Counted from the stretch's first letter, positions 1 through 9,397 are shown. The stretch: 64,000 nucleotides of DNA from F23-B02 sp946405205 (GCA_946405205.1 CAMJGL010000011.1:1-64000), one strand, 5' to 3'. Program-made: numbers and translations. The notes: generated by a model not told the origin, from the sequence alone.

Positions 1-47
1 CACCCCACTTGTTAGATAGTATATCATACTGTCTAACAAATGGGGTG
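1..47. repeat. 47-nt near-perfect inverted repeat
   Basis: Two 22-nt arms (1-22 and 26-47) pair at 20 of 22 positions around a 3-nt centre; the outer ends read CACCCCA and TGGGGTG. It lies just beyond the 3' end of the leftward RpiR-type regulator. There is no clear U tract, so it could be an operator for a gene left of the window, a cruciform, or a stem-loop shared by convergent transcripts. Its role is unknown. Confidence 0.6.
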
Positions 48-81
48 CAATTCAGCGATCGCGGGGGATTCGTCATATTTC

Positions 82-933
82 TTAAATTCCGAGGTAGAAG
101 CCCGTGCTGAGCAGCTCCTCGGTACGGGAGAGCACCTCGTGAGCCTCCTCGTAATTCTGATTGGCAAGCTCTGCGACAAGGTAATTTGTCAGGCACATCG
201 GCGCCGTCAGCGAGTTTTTGCAGGAGATGCTGTTTATCGCGCAGTTGAAGCACACATCGCCGTAGCTTCTGATGGGCAGATCGTTCATCGAGGTGAAAAG
301 TATCACCTTAACGCCGTAGCTGCGCATCCATGCAAGGATGTTCAGCGCGGTCTTTGAATATCTGGGAAACACATATGCGATGCAAACGTCCCCTTCTCCC
401 GCCGAGACGACCTCCTCAGGATATATCATTCCGGTCGACTGCACAAAGCTCACGTTCCTTTTTATCTCGCCAAGGCGTGAGGTCAGGTAATGGGCCAGAG
501 AAAAGCTGCTGCGCATACCGAGTATGTAGATCCTGTTCGCGCCGCTTATCATGTCCACCGCTTTTTTGAGCTCCTGCGGGTCAAGCCCGCTGAGGGTCTG
601 GTGCAGGTTGTCCATATCTGTGGCAAAGCAGCTCTGAAGCGTAAGGTCCTCTCCTCCGCTGCGGCTGCTGACGAGATTGTCCAGCCGTTCGGGCAGCGTT
701 GTTTTTATCTGCAGCTCTCTTTTGACCTCATCCTGCATATCGCTGAAGCCCGAATAGCCCATAGCGCGGGCAAAGCGGATAATGGTAGTGGTGCTGACAT
801 TTATCTTCGCGGCAAGAGCCTCCAGAGTGCAGAAGGCCACATCGTCAGGATGCTCCCCGACATAGTTTGCAACGGTCTTCTGCGCGTGAGTCATATCGTT
901 ATATTTTTCGTTTACCTTACTGTAAAACAGCAT
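82..933 (-). CDS. RpiR/MurR family transcriptional regulator with SIS domain
   Basis: This 283-aa protein has the RpiR layout: an N-terminal helix-turn-helix (residues 1-77, with a recognition segment LAAKINVSTTTIIRFARAMG) and a C-terminal SIS sugar-phosphate-binding domain (about 107-250, containing YILGMRSSFSLA). RpiR proteins usually sense phosphorylated sugars or sugar acids. It is divergent from the GntR gene at 1093, with about 160 bases between them. The neighbouring glycerate kinase fusion makes a phosphorylated hydroxyacid a plausible effector, but that is inference. Confidence 0.85.
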   Translation of the reverse strand: MLFYSKVNEKYNDMTHAQKTVANYVGEHPDDVAFCTLEALAAKINVSTTTIIRFARAMGYSGFSDMQDEVKRELQIKTTLPERLDNLVSSRSGGEDLTLQSCFATDMDNLHQTLSGLDPQELKKAVDMISGANRIYILGMRSSFSLAHYLTSRLGEIKRNVSFVQSTGMIYPEEVVSAGEGDVCIAYVFPRYSKTALNILAWMRSYGVKVILFTSMNDLPIRSYGDVCFNCAINSISCKNSLTAPMCLTNYLVAELANQNYEEAHEVLSRTEELLSTGFYLGI

Positions 934-1014
934 CAGTTCCCCACCCTATTCCATAATAATTCCATTTTAACCATCATTGCGCGGCTTGTCAAGCTTGTAA
1001 AACCCTGATGATAC

Positions 1015-1042
1015 TTGACGAAACGTGCGCAAATAGTATAAT
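1015..1042 (+). promoter_or_regulatory. Sigma-A-type promoter for the GntR gene
   Basis: TTGACG (1015-1020) and TATAAT (1037-1042) are separated by 16 bases, about 50 bases upstream of the GntR start. The match to the housekeeping consensus is strong. Confidence 0.65.
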
Positions 1043-1092
1043 ATATCACTCAAACAGCGTTCTGATGTAAATTTATCCAACGGAGGCCGAAT

Positions 1093-1788
1093 ATGCCGCT
1101 GCCAACGACTGCCTGCGAACCGGGCCTTGTCCTCAGCAAGGACGAGATAACCGAGCAAATAAGAGAATGGATAGTGACGCTTCGCTTTGCGCCCGGCGAG
1201 AAGATAATCGACACCGAGATCGCCTCGTATTTCAGGGTCAGCCGCACTCCCATAAGAGAGGTGCTGAAGCTGCTCGAGCAGCAGAAGCTCATATGCACCT
1301 TCCCCGGCAAGGGCACCTTTGTCGCGGAGCTCCATCCCGAGAACATATACTCCCTGTATCTTCCGATGCAGACCCTGCAATGTCTTGCCGTGCGCCTTGC
1401 TTCGGACAGGGTCACGCCCGAGGATATCGCCGAGCTTGAGGCGCTCAACAGTGATTTTTTCGAGAAAACCGAGGCCAGGGACGACACTCTCGGTCTGCTC
1501 AAGGCCGACAGGCGCTTCCATCAGAAGCTGGTGGACATGGCGCGCAACGAATACATCGACGATTTCTGCTCGGCGCTCTGGACTCACATCGCAAGGCTTG
1601 ACTACATTTACTTCCGCGATTCACGGATGCTCACGAGCTCCTACACCGACCATGTCAGGATAATCAAGGCTCTGAGCATGCGCGACCCCTTTTCGGCGGA
1701 GCGGGCCATGCGCGACAACTGGAACAACTCCATGCTCGGCATAATGGCGCTCACGGACAAGAAGGACGAGGCCGCCGCTCCCGCATGA
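1093..1788 (+). CDS. GntR family transcriptional regulator, FadR/FCD type
   Basis: The 231-aa product begins with a GntR winged helix-turn-helix (residues about 15-80, including SRTPIREVLKLLEQQ and a wing ending PGKGTFVAEL), followed by an all-helical FCD effector domain (about 90-220). FCD regulators typically bind small organic acids. The start follows an AACGGAGG ribosome-binding site 8 bases upstream. It is divergent from the RpiR gene and convergent with the kinase-enolase gene, so it probably controls the hydroxyacid locus. The ligand cannot be read from sequence. Confidence 0.85.
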   Translation: MPLPTTACEPGLVLSKDEITEQIREWIVTLRFAPGEKIIDTEIASYFRVSRTPIREVLKLLEQQKLICTFPGKGTFVAELHPENIYSLYLPMQTLQCLAVRLASDRVTPEDIAELEALNSDFFEKTEARDDTLGLLKADRRFHQKLVDMARNEYIDDFCSALWTHIARLDYIYFRDSRMLTSSYTDHVRIIKALSMRDPFSAERAMRDNWNNSMLGIMALTDKKDEAAAPA

Positions 1789-1798
1789 ACTTTATAAG

Positions 1799-1835
1799 AA
1801 AACCGGCGTGACGATGGTCACGCCGGTTTTCATTT
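1799..1835. terminator. Bidirectional intrinsic terminator
   Basis: A hairpin with 14-bp arms (AAAACCGGCGTGAC and its complement) around GATG is flanked by A and T runs. It sits between the convergent GntR gene and the kinase-enolase gene and can serve both. Confidence 0.85.
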
Positions 1836-1840
1836 TCGTA

Positions 1841-4534
1841 TCAGAACTTCACTATGTCGTCTATCTTCGCCATGTGGCAGCCGGGATAGCTGTCCTTCAC
1901 GCGCATGAGGAAGTTCAGCTTATCGATGCGCTCGCCGGAGCGGGGGCAGCCGTTTTTGATGAAGGGTATCTGCAGGCCGACGGCAAGGTCCATGACGACG
2001 TCGCCCACGACGCCGCCGGAGCGGCCGGAGGTGATGGAGAACATACCGTGGCTGTGGGCAAATCTGTGGGAGTCCATGGCCTCGCTTATCGTTCCGACCT
2101 GATTGGGCTTGAGGATAAAGCCGTCGATGGCGTTTTCGTTGTATGCGCGCACGATGCGGTCGCGGTTGGAAACGGTGAAGTCATCGGCGATGATATGGGT
2201 GCGGCTTATCTCGCTGTGAGCCTTCTTGAAGCCCTCCCAGTCGTTTTCGTCGAGCATATCCTCAATGAAAACGAAGTTATGACGCTCGGTGAGACCCTTG
2301 ACGTATGCGATAAGCTCGTCGGAGGTCACCATCGAACCGTTGAGATAGTACTTTCCGCTTTCCTTGTCGTACATCTCGCTCATGGCGCAGTCGAGGCTGA
2401 ATGCGCACTTGTCGGTATAGCCGCAGTCGTCTATCGCCTTCTGGATGAGCTGCAGGCAGACCTCGGGATCCTCGGACGGTGCGCACCAGCCGTAGGAGCC
2501 GCCGACTCTGGGCTCGGCGCCCGTGAAGTCGCGGATGACCTTGCCCAGACGCTGGAACACCTTGACCGCTATCTCAACAGCCTCTTCAATATCGTCGGCG
2601 CGGTAGGGCATCACGATAAACTCGTTGAAGGCCTGCTTTATGCCGGCGTTATTGCCGCCGTTGAGGACGTTGAACGAGGGGATGGGCACGGTCCTTATAT
2701 CTCCGCCGGCAATGTAGTCGTACAGGGGCTTGCCGACCGCGGCAGCCGCGGCGCGGTAGCAGGCGACGGAGACGGAATATATGGCGTTTCCGCCGAGGAC
2801 GCTCTTGCGCTCGGTGCCGTCGAGCTCGATCATGAGCCTGTCGATGGCCTCCTGATCGCGCACATCCATGCCTATGAGCTTCGGGGCGATGATATCGTTG
2901 ACATTGGCTACTGCCTTGTGGACGGAAAGTCCGTCGTATTCGGCGGGGTCGTTATCGCGCAGGACGCAGGATTCATACATACCCACGGAGGTGCCTGTGG
3001 GGGCGGCGCCGGTGCCGACGGCTCCGGCCTCGGTCACGACGTCGACCTCGACCATGGGGCGGCACTTGCAGTCGATGATCTGACGTGCGTGTACCTCCTT
3101 TATCCTGTATCCGTCAGAAGCCTTGGGCTTGCCCTCGAGCGCGGGCACATACATTATATTAAGATCGCAGAGATTGGTGCCGGTGTTGCCGGTGAAGACC
3201 GCGTCGCCCATGGCGTCGAGCGCCTCGAAGCAGGCATGGCCGCGCAGGTTTTCAAACACGTCGACGCCCACGCTCACCGCGGTCTCATAGCTGGTGGAGT
3301 CGGTTATGCCGCCGGCGACGGAGGTCGTTCCGTCGGTGCCCTCGGAGTCTATGGACAGGCAGGCTGCGCCGGGCGCCTTCTTTGCGGATATCGCGAAGGA
3401 GAGCGTGAGCTCCTGACCGGGGCCGCCGTGGCCGGTGATGGTCGAGTTGTCGAGTATCTGCGTCGTGGCCTCGCCCGAGCACAGAAGCACGCAGGGAGCC
3501 TTGACGGGGTTGCCGTAATTCTGTATCTCGCGTGCAAGGGAGGCAAACACGGTGCCGACGTCCTTTGCCTCGCCCTCGAGGAAGGAGGAGAGGATGACCG
3601 CAGGTATGCCCATCTCCTCGGAGACGCGCTTTGCCGTCAGGCAGGAATCGGGCAGGCTGTTTATGAGGAAATAGGTGTTGTCGGGGAAGGCCTTGGGCGT
3701 CTCGCCCTCGGGGCCGACGTTCATGAGATAGTCAACGACATTTTTCGGCAGCCTGTCGGCGACGCCGTAATCGCGGATGACCTGACGGGCCTCCTCAAGG
3801 GTGGTCTGGTCGGGGCCCATGGGGGTGCCCTTGTAGTTCTTGTACGGTTCGCCGATATCGCCGGTGGCGGGGGTGCCGACGGCGTCAGATATGCCGAAGC
3901 CGATAAGCTCTGCGCCGCGCTCGGAAATGCGCTTTGCCAGCATGCCGCCGTTCATGGCGGAGATGTGGCGGCGGATGGCGTTTATCTCATATATGCCCGC
4001 GCCGGACTTGAGCATGACGTCGGTGACGTCTATCTCGTCCTGCAGGGATATGCCCTCGATGGGGCAGCTCATCAGCGCGGAGCTGCCGCCGCTGATAACG
4101 ACAATGAACAGATCCTCCGGACCGGAGGCGTCAACGAGCTTGAGGATCTCCTTGCAGGCGCGCAGACCCTCCTCGTTGGGCAGGGGATGTCCGCCGACGT
4201 ACACGTCGGTCTTGCGGAAAACGTCGGTGGGCTCGCTGATCTTTACGATCGCAATGCCCCGCGTGAGGTGGTCGCCCAGGATCTCGTCCACGGCCATGGC
4301 CATGTGGTTGCAGGCCTTGCCCGCGCCGAGCAGATAAACGTTGCGTTTTTTCGACAGATCCCATCTGCGGCTGCCGATGCACAGCACGTCGCCTTCCATA
4401 TGCATGATGCTCTTGATGCGTTCATAGGCGTCGAGCCTGCGCAGCGTTTCCTCGGCGATGTCCAGCACGATTTTTTTGCTCTCTATGTCACCGTGAGACA
4501 GCAGGCGATCCCTGTTTTTTATCTTGTTGCGCAT
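1841..4534 (-). CDS. Glycerate 2-kinase (MOFRL type) fused to an enolase-like domain
   Basis: This 897-aa protein joins two enzymes of consecutive glycolytic chemistry. Residues 1-460 are a GckA/TtuD-type glycerate 2-kinase: GAGKA at 70-74, SGGSSAL at 148-154, GHGGPGQE at 368-375, SEGTDGTT at 397-404 and a MOFRL-like end TGNTGTNLCDLNI. Residues about 478-893 are enolase-like. Metal ligands D715, E758 and D784/D785 and lysines K809 and K860 are kept, but the usual GDEGG motif reads GSYGW (Tyr681 in place of the catalytic Glu), the SHRSGE loop reads SGRSGG, and the GGSHA histidine is Asn. The first half should make 2-phosphoglycerate; the second may be a changed dehydratase, a binding module or an inactive enolase. 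The start at 4534 was chosen for its TAGGAG site; upstream in-frame ATGs lack one. Confidence 0.88.
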   Translation of the reverse strand: MRNKIKNRDRLLSHGDIESKKIVLDIAEETLRRLDAYERIKSIMHMEGDVLCIGSRRWDLSKKRNVYLLGAGKACNHMAMAVDEILGDHLTRGIAIVKISEPTDVFRKTDVYVGGHPLPNEEGLRACKEILKLVDASGPEDLFIVVISGGSSALMSCPIEGISLQDEIDVTDVMLKSGAGIYEINAIRRHISAMNGGMLAKRISERGAELIGFGISDAVGTPATGDIGEPYKNYKGTPMGPDQTTLEEARQVIRDYGVADRLPKNVVDYLMNVGPEGETPKAFPDNTYFLINSLPDSCLTAKRVSEEMGIPAVILSSFLEGEAKDVGTVFASLAREIQNYGNPVKAPCVLLCSGEATTQILDNSTITGHGGPGQELTLSFAISAKKAPGAACLSIDSEGTDGTTSVAGGITDSTSYETAVSVGVDVFENLRGHACFEALDAMGDAVFTGNTGTNLCDLNIMYVPALEGKPKASDGYRIKEVHARQIIDCKCRPMVEVDVVTEAGAVGTGAAPTGTSVGMYESCVLRDNDPAEYDGLSVHKAVANVNDIIAPKLIGMDVRDQEAIDRLMIELDGTERKSVLGGNAIYSVSVACYRAAAAAVGKPLYDYIAGGDIRTVPIPSFNVLNGGNNAGIKQAFNEFIVMPYRADDIEEAVEIAVKVFQRLGKVIRDFTGAEPRVGGSYGWCAPSEDPEVCLQLIQKAIDDCGYTDKCAFSLDCAMSEMYDKESGKYYLNGSMVTSDELIAYVKGLTERHNFVFIEDMLDENDWEGFKKAHSEISRTHIIADDFTVSNRDRIVRAYNENAIDGFILKPNQVGTISEAMDSHRFAHSHGMFSITSGRSGGVVGDVVMDLAVGLQIPFIKNGCPRSGERIDKLNFLMRVKDSYPGCHMAKIDDIVKF

Positions 4535-4920
4535 ATTTAAACTCCTAACATAAGAATTATATAAGACCCTGTTGGGGGAGCCGCGATATATTGCTGTGAT
4601 GATTTTAATAATATAGACTTTCCCCCGCATTGTCAATCTGAGGGCAGGATTATGCCCATTTCTGTGAATTTAGTACTATTTTTATATATTACACATAAAA
4701 AATCAGTGCTCCAAGCCGTTTCAGTTCTTCAAAATGACTGTTTTTTTCGCTTCAAAAAGTATTAACAATAATATAATTACGATTTAAGGTAATATAGTTA
4801 TAGTTTTTTTCCGTGCCGCGCCTTATAATTGCAGATAAGATGATTTGCAGCCTCATTAGGATGGATTTTCTGTCCCCGAGGCTTGGATCAGACAGGTATT
4901 CTCAACAAAGAGGTGATAGT
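4535..4920. promoter_or_regulatory. AT-rich divergent intergenic region
   Basis: These 386 bases separate the leftward kinase-enolase gene from the rightward TRAP operon. The stretch is markedly AT-rich (about 4620-4805) and must hold both promoters. I see no single convincing consensus promoter or clear operator, and no gene. Confidence 0.5.
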
Positions 4921-6207
4921 GTGTCGACTTCCCTTATCGTGCTTATTGTATGCTTCCTCGCGCTGATGATAATCGGTCTTCCCATAGCATACAATCTGCT
5001 CATCTCGACCGTCGTATATCTGCTTGCGGCGGATGTGAACCTTGTTCAGCTCGCCATAAAAATGTACGGCGGCATGAACAGCTTCAGTTTTCTTGCAGTT
5101 CCCTTCTTCGTCCTGACCGGACAGCTCATGCTCAGGGGCGGACTGCTTGAATCCCTTGTCAAGTTCGTCAACGCCTGGTTCGGCAGCTTCAAGGGTGCGA
5201 TCGCCATCGTGGCCATCGGTGCCTCCCTTCTCATGGGCTCCATCGTCGGACTGGCCGTCGCTTCCGCGGCGTCCCTCGGCGTGTTCCTTATCCCCATGAT
5301 GAAAAAGGAGGGCTACGCTCCGGAGTTTGCGGCCGGCGTCATGTCCTCGGCCTCACTGCTCGGACCCATCATGCCGCCGAGCGTGCTCATGATCCTTTAC
5401 TGCACGGCGGTCGGCAACACATCCATCGCCGGTCTGTTCATGGCGGCCGTCGTTCCCGCTATCGCCATCTCCCTGCTCCAGTGCTTCACGGCCCACCGCA
5501 TAGCCAAGAAGCGCGGCTATCCCTCTTACGGCCGTTCGACCTGGAAAGAGAAATGGCAGGCAACCGTCAAGGCCATCCCCGCGCTCTTTCTCCCCGTCAT
5601 CATCCTCGGCGGTATCTTCTCCGGCATCTTCTCCATCACTGAGGCTTCCGGCATCGCCGTTGTCTACAGTGCGATCCTCGCCTTCTTCGTCAACCGCAGC
5701 GTCAAGCTCAGCGACATCCCCCAGATGGTAATCGAGGCAGCCGCAACGAGCGGCCTCGTGCTCATCCTTTCCGGCGCGGGTACCGCAATGGCATGGGGCA
5801 TCGCCAACGAGCGCGTAATGTCCCTGCTCATCGAGCCGCTTTCCGCAATGCCCCCCTGGCTCTTCCTGCTGCTCGTCAACATTCTGCTCATCGTCTGCGG
5901 AATGTTCATGGACGACTACGCATCCACCGTCATCCTCGCCCCCATCATCGCCCCCATCGCCTGGGCTCTGGGCATCAACCCCCTGCACATCGGCCTTGTG
6001 TTCTGCGTAAACCTCGTTATCGGACTTGCGACCCCGCCCTTCGGCATCACCCTGTTCGTCACGAGCCCGACCGCAGGCACCACCGTGGAGAAAACGGCAA
6101 AAGAAGCCTTGCCATTCCTTGCGGTGACCTTAGCGGTGCTTCTGCTGGTCACCTTTGTCCCCGATGTTGCGCTGTGGCTGCCTGAGACGCTCGGCTATCT
6201 GAGCTGA
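4921..6207 (+). CDS. dctM: TRAP transporter large permease, DctM type
   Basis: The 428-aa protein is hydrophobic throughout and has the usual DctM length. It would form the channel subunit of a tripartite ATP-independent periplasmic (TRAP) transporter, importing an organic acid with sodium or protons. The GTG start at 4921 follows AGAGGTGAT at the right spacing, and the resulting N-terminus begins directly in the first membrane helix (SLIVLIVCFLALMIIGLP). The genes run M-P-Q here, whereas P-Q-M or Q-M-P order is common. Confidence 0.92.
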   Translation: MSTSLIVLIVCFLALMIIGLPIAYNLLISTVVYLLAADVNLVQLAIKMYGGMNSFSFLAVPFFVLTGQLMLRGGLLESLVKFVNAWFGSFKGAIAIVAIGASLLMGSIVGLAVASAASLGVFLIPMMKKEGYAPEFAAGVMSSASLLGPIMPPSVLMILYCTAVGNTSIAGLFMAAVVPAIAISLLQCFTAHRIAKKRGYPSYGRSTWKEKWQATVKAIPALFLPVIILGGIFSGIFSITEASGIAVVYSAILAFFVNRSVKLSDIPQMVIEAAATSGLVLILSGAGTAMAWGIANERVMSLLIEPLSAMPPWLFLLLVNILLIVCGMFMDDYASTVILAPIIAPIAWALGINPLHIGLVFCVNLVIGLATPPFGITLFVTSPTAGTTVEKTAKEALPFLAVTLAVLLLVTFVPDVALWLPETLGYLS

Positions 6208-6264
6208 CGGCAATAAAAAAGTTGATTTAAAATCAAAATAAATCAAAAAAGGAGAAAACAGAAA

Positions 6265-7323
6265 ATGAAAAAAGCATTGGCTCTGGTTCTCGCACTCGTT
6301 ATGGTGTTCGCTCTCTGCGCCTGCGGCGGCAACGACGGCGGCAACGGCGACGGCGGCAATGACGTTGCCGACGGCAAGACCTACACCATAAAGATCGCCT
6401 GCGAGAACTCCGACAACTACCCCGCCACCCGCGGCCTGTACGCCATGAAAGAGTACGTAGAGACTCACACCAACGGCGCAGTTAAGGTCGAGGTCTGCGC
6501 GAGCGGCCAGCTCGGCGGCGAAGAGGACACCCTGGAGCAGGTCGCTCAGGGCAACCTCGAAATGGCAGTCGCATCCTTCGCACCCGTAGTTTCCTACTGC
6601 AAGGACTTCATGGTCATGGACATCCCCTTCGTTTACAACAGCTACGAAGAGGCATGGCTCGTTCTTGACAGCTATGTAGGCACCGACCTCCTCAAGGCAA
6701 TGGAGAAGGACGGCCTCAAGGGTCTGGCTTACATGGAGAACGGCTTCCGCCAGGTCACCAGCAGCAAGGGCGCCATCAACACCATGGCCGACTTCACCAA
6801 CCTGAAGCTCCGCACCATGCAGAACAACAACCACATGGCATTCTTCAAGGCAATGGGCGCCAACCCCACTCCCGTCCCCTTCTCTGAGCTGTACATGGCT
6901 CTGTCCCAGAAGATCGCTGACGCTCAGGAGAATCCCATCGCAAACGTCACCGACAAGAAGCTCTACGAGGTCCAGAAGTACCTGTCCCTGACCAACCACA
7001 TCTACGACGCAATGCCTCTGGTCTGCAACCTCGACTTCTTCAACAGCCTGCCCGCTGAGTATCAGGGCATCGTTCAGGCCGGCGCAATCTACGGCCAGGA
7101 GGTCAGCCGCTTCATCAACGCCGAGCGTGAGGCTCTCATTCTCGCCGACCTTGAGAAGGAAGGCATGGTCATCAACACCGTCTCCGACGATGCACGCGCA
7201 GAGATGGCAAAGGCCGCTCAGCCTGCAGCCATCGATCTGATCGCGCAGGATATCGGCCAGGATGCCGTTGACGAATACCTCGCAAACGTTGAGGAGATCC
7301 TCGCTCAGATCGCAAAGTACTGA
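6265..7323 (+). CDS. dctP: TRAP transporter substrate-binding lipoprotein, DctP type
   Basis: The 352-aa product has a lipoprotein signal peptide with the modified cysteine at residue 20 (FALCACGG), a Gly/Asn/Asp-rich linker and then a DctP solute-binding domain. As a lipoprotein in a Gram-positive cell it would be tethered outside the membrane and hand substrate to DctQM. Codon use is strongly biased to C-ending codons compared with neighbours, as expected for the most highly expressed gene of the operon. The substrate is probably an organic acid, given the adjacent racemase and glycerate kinase. Confidence 0.93.
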   Translation: MKKALALVLALVMVFALCACGGNDGGNGDGGNDVADGKTYTIKIACENSDNYPATRGLYAMKEYVETHTNGAVKVEVCASGQLGGEEDTLEQVAQGNLEMAVASFAPVVSYCKDFMVMDIPFVYNSYEEAWLVLDSYVGTDLLKAMEKDGLKGLAYMENGFRQVTSSKGAINTMADFTNLKLRTMQNNNHMAFFKAMGANPTPVPFSELYMALSQKIADAQENPIANVTDKKLYEVQKYLSLTNHIYDAMPLVCNLDFFNSLPAEYQGIVQAGAIYGQEVSRFINAEREALILADLEKEGMVINTVSDDARAEMAKAAQPAAIDLIAQDIGQDAVDEYLANVEEILAQIAKY

Positions 7324-7341
7324 TAATTCCGTCTCAACAGC

Positions 7342-7362
7342 GGCTGCCCTTTACGGGCAGCC
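7342..7362 (+). terminator. Stem-loop between dctP and dctQ
   Basis: GGCTGCCC and GGGCAGCC form a perfect 8-bp stem around TTTAC immediately after dctP, without a long U tract. Such hairpins often protect binding-protein mRNA or partly terminate, giving more DctP than permease. Confidence 0.6.
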
Positions 7363-7392
7363 CCTTTGAGGCAGCACCGGAGGTATTTACCT

Positions 7393-7932
7393 ATGACAGA
7401 AAAACTCGATAAGGCTCTCGGAGTTGTTTTCAATATAATGAAGGTCATTCTCATCGTCCTTATCCTGGCGATGGTAGGCATTCTGATAGCGCACATCGTG
7501 TTCCGCTATATCCTCAACAATTCCCTCACATGGTCCGAGGAGCTGCTCAAGATACTGCTCGTATGGTTCGGTATGCTCAGCGTTGCAGTCCTCGCCGCGA
7601 GACGTGAGCATGTCGCAATTGTGGTATTCAAGAACCACATGCCCAAAAAGCTCTCCGCTTTCTGGACAAAATTCACCCAGGGACTTACAGTCGTTGTCTG
7701 CCTGCTGCTCATATTCCTCGGCTTCTCATACTGTGCAAGTGCCGGCTTCAGACTGACTCCGGCGCTGAGGATACCGTATCTTTACGCATATCTGGCGATC
7801 CCCGTTGGTTTCATCTTCGTGACCCTTTTTGAGGTACGCAACTTCATCGTTGACGTTACCGGCAAGGGCAGATACGAATGCATTGAAAAGCCGGAGGAGG
7901 ATCTTACCGGCGGCAAGGATATTGAACTCTGA
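7393..7932 (+). CDS. dctQ: TRAP transporter small permease, DctQ type
   Basis: This 179-aa protein has about four membrane helices, including the conserved motif RYILNNSLTWSEELLKILLVW typical of DctQ in shortened form (helix one ends IVFRYILNNS). It pairs with DctM. The ATG at 7393 was chosen because GGAGG lies 8 bases upstream; an in-frame start further upstream has no such site. Confidence 0.9.
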   Translation: MTEKLDKALGVVFNIMKVILIVLILAMVGILIAHIVFRYILNNSLTWSEELLKILLVWFGMLSVAVLAARREHVAIVVFKNHMPKKLSAFWTKFTQGLTVVVCLLLIFLGFSYCASAGFRLTPALRIPYLYAYLAIPVGFIFVTLFEVRNFIVDVTGKGRYECIEKPEEDLTGGKDIEL

Positions 7933-8040
7933 TCGAGCTTCACAGGAGACGGACTCAGAGTCGGATGATTTTGAAAGCTTGCTTTTTCATTCATCGGACG
8001 TCTGTTCCGTCTCTTTTATTTTTTTGAACGGAGAATTAAT

Positions 8041-9333
8041 ATGTATAAACTCGAGCGGCAGGGCGGTTCCTGCGTTTTTACCGATGATGAGCTGAACGTG
8101 AGCTTCACCGTTCCCGAAAAAAACTGCGCCGGCATGTTCCAGACGAGCCAGCTTCCGGCCATGGAGGACGAGGCGGCGCTCAGGAGGGCCTTTGAGGAGC
8201 CGGTATCCGGCCGCAGGCTGCGCGATATCGTGCAGATAAAAGGCGCCCGGACCGCCTGCATACTTGTTTCCGACGCAACTCGCGGCATACCCACGGCTCC
8301 GCTCGCGGCGATTGCCGTCGAGGAGCTGCTGAAAGGCGGCATAAGCCTCGATAACATACACTTTTTCGTGGCTATCGGCGTGCACCGTCCAGCCACGGAG
8401 GCCGAGATGAAGCAGTTTCTCGGCGATCTCTACGGCAAGGTGCATATCGAAAACCACACCCCCTTCGACGCGGATAACCTCATAAGCCTCGGCCGCACCT
8501 CCGGAGGCACCCCCGTGTCCGTCAACAAGAGGGCGTACAACTGCGATGTGCACGTCCAGATAGGCAAGGTCGAGCCCCATGAGTTCGCGGGCTTTTCCGG
8601 CGGGCGCAAGTCCGTTCTGCCCGGCGTCTCCTCCGAGGAGACGATAAGGATAAACCACCGTCCCGAGATGATACTCGACCCCGCATCTGCCATCGGCGCG
8701 CTTGACGGCAACCCCATCAACGCCGACATGACCGAGGCCGCGGAGCTGTTCGGCATAGATTTCGGCGTCAACTGCATACTCAACAACGAGATGAAAATCG
8801 CGGCTGTGTTCACCGGCGGGCTCACCGAATGTCACCGCCATGCCGTGGACTTTGTCCGTTCGCGGCTCGGCGTGGTCTTTGAAAAGCCCGACCTTATCGT
8901 CACCACCCCGGGTCAGCCCCTTGACATTGACTTTTACCAGACCGTGAAGGCGCTCATCGCACTTACAGAGATACTTGATGAGGACGTCGTCACTCTGCTC
9001 TACTGCGGCTGTCCGGAGGGAGTCAACTCGCCGGATATGCTGCGGGCCTTCGGAAGCTCGGAGGATCTCGGCGAGGTCGTGCGCTACACCACGGATAATT
9101 ACGAGATACAGATGGACCACGTTCTGCTGCTCTCCAAGATCTTCCGCAAGGGCGCACAGGTCGTTCTGTGCTGCCCCAACGTGACAGACGTCGAGGCAAG
9201 GACAATGTTCATGACGCCCTGCAAAGACCCGCAGAGCGCCATGGAGCTGGCCTGCAGGCTCACCGGAAAGCCCGATCCGAAGATCATGTTCTACCCCCGC
9301 CCCCAGACCGGTCTCCCCCGTCTGGCCGACTGA
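8041..9333 (+). CDS. larA: LarA-type nickel-pincer 2-hydroxyacid racemase
   Basis: The 430-aa protein belongs to the lactate racemase (LarA) family. Residues matching the nickel-pincer cofactor site are present: D78 and R81 (SDATRG), H115 (IGVHRP), H180 and K190 (EPHEFAGFSGGRKSVLPG). LarA homologues racemize or epimerize various 2-hydroxyacids, so the substrate need not be lactate. No cofactor-synthesis genes (larB, larC, larE) lie in the window and must be elsewhere. It follows the TRAP genes on the same strand, suggesting action on the imported hydroxyacid. Confidence 0.85.
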   Translation: MYKLERQGGSCVFTDDELNVSFTVPEKNCAGMFQTSQLPAMEDEAALRRAFEEPVSGRRLRDIVQIKGARTACILVSDATRGIPTAPLAAIAVEELLKGGISLDNIHFFVAIGVHRPATEAEMKQFLGDLYGKVHIENHTPFDADNLISLGRTSGGTPVSVNKRAYNCDVHVQIGKVEPHEFAGFSGGRKSVLPGVSSEETIRINHRPEMILDPASAIGALDGNPINADMTEAAELFGIDFGVNCILNNEMKIAAVFTGGLTECHRHAVDFVRSRLGVVFEKPDLIVTTPGQPLDIDFYQTVKALIALTEILDEDVVTLLYCGCPEGVNSPDMLRAFGSSEDLGEVVRYTTDNYEIQMDHVLLLSKIFRKGAQVVLCCPNVTDVEARTMFMTPCKDPQSAMELACRLTGKPDPKIMFYPRPQTGLPRLAD

Positions 9334-9341
9334 ATAACATC

Positions 9342-9375
9342 ACGGGATACCGTTTTCGGTATCCCGTTTCTTTTT
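9342..9375 (+). terminator. Intrinsic terminator after larA
   Basis: CGGGATACCG and CGGTATCCCG form a 10-bp stem around a four-base TTTT loop, followed by TTTCTTTTT. This closes the TRAP-larA transcription unit. Confidence 0.88.
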
Positions 9376-9397
9376 GCGCCTCTCGAAGCATGACAAA

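Noticed and set aside
1808..4540. Long plus-strand open frame (about 910 codons) opposite the kinase-enolase gene
   Set aside because: It lies wholly antisense to a gene with clear domains; the frame is open because of third-position GC bias, and its translation has no recognisable motifs.
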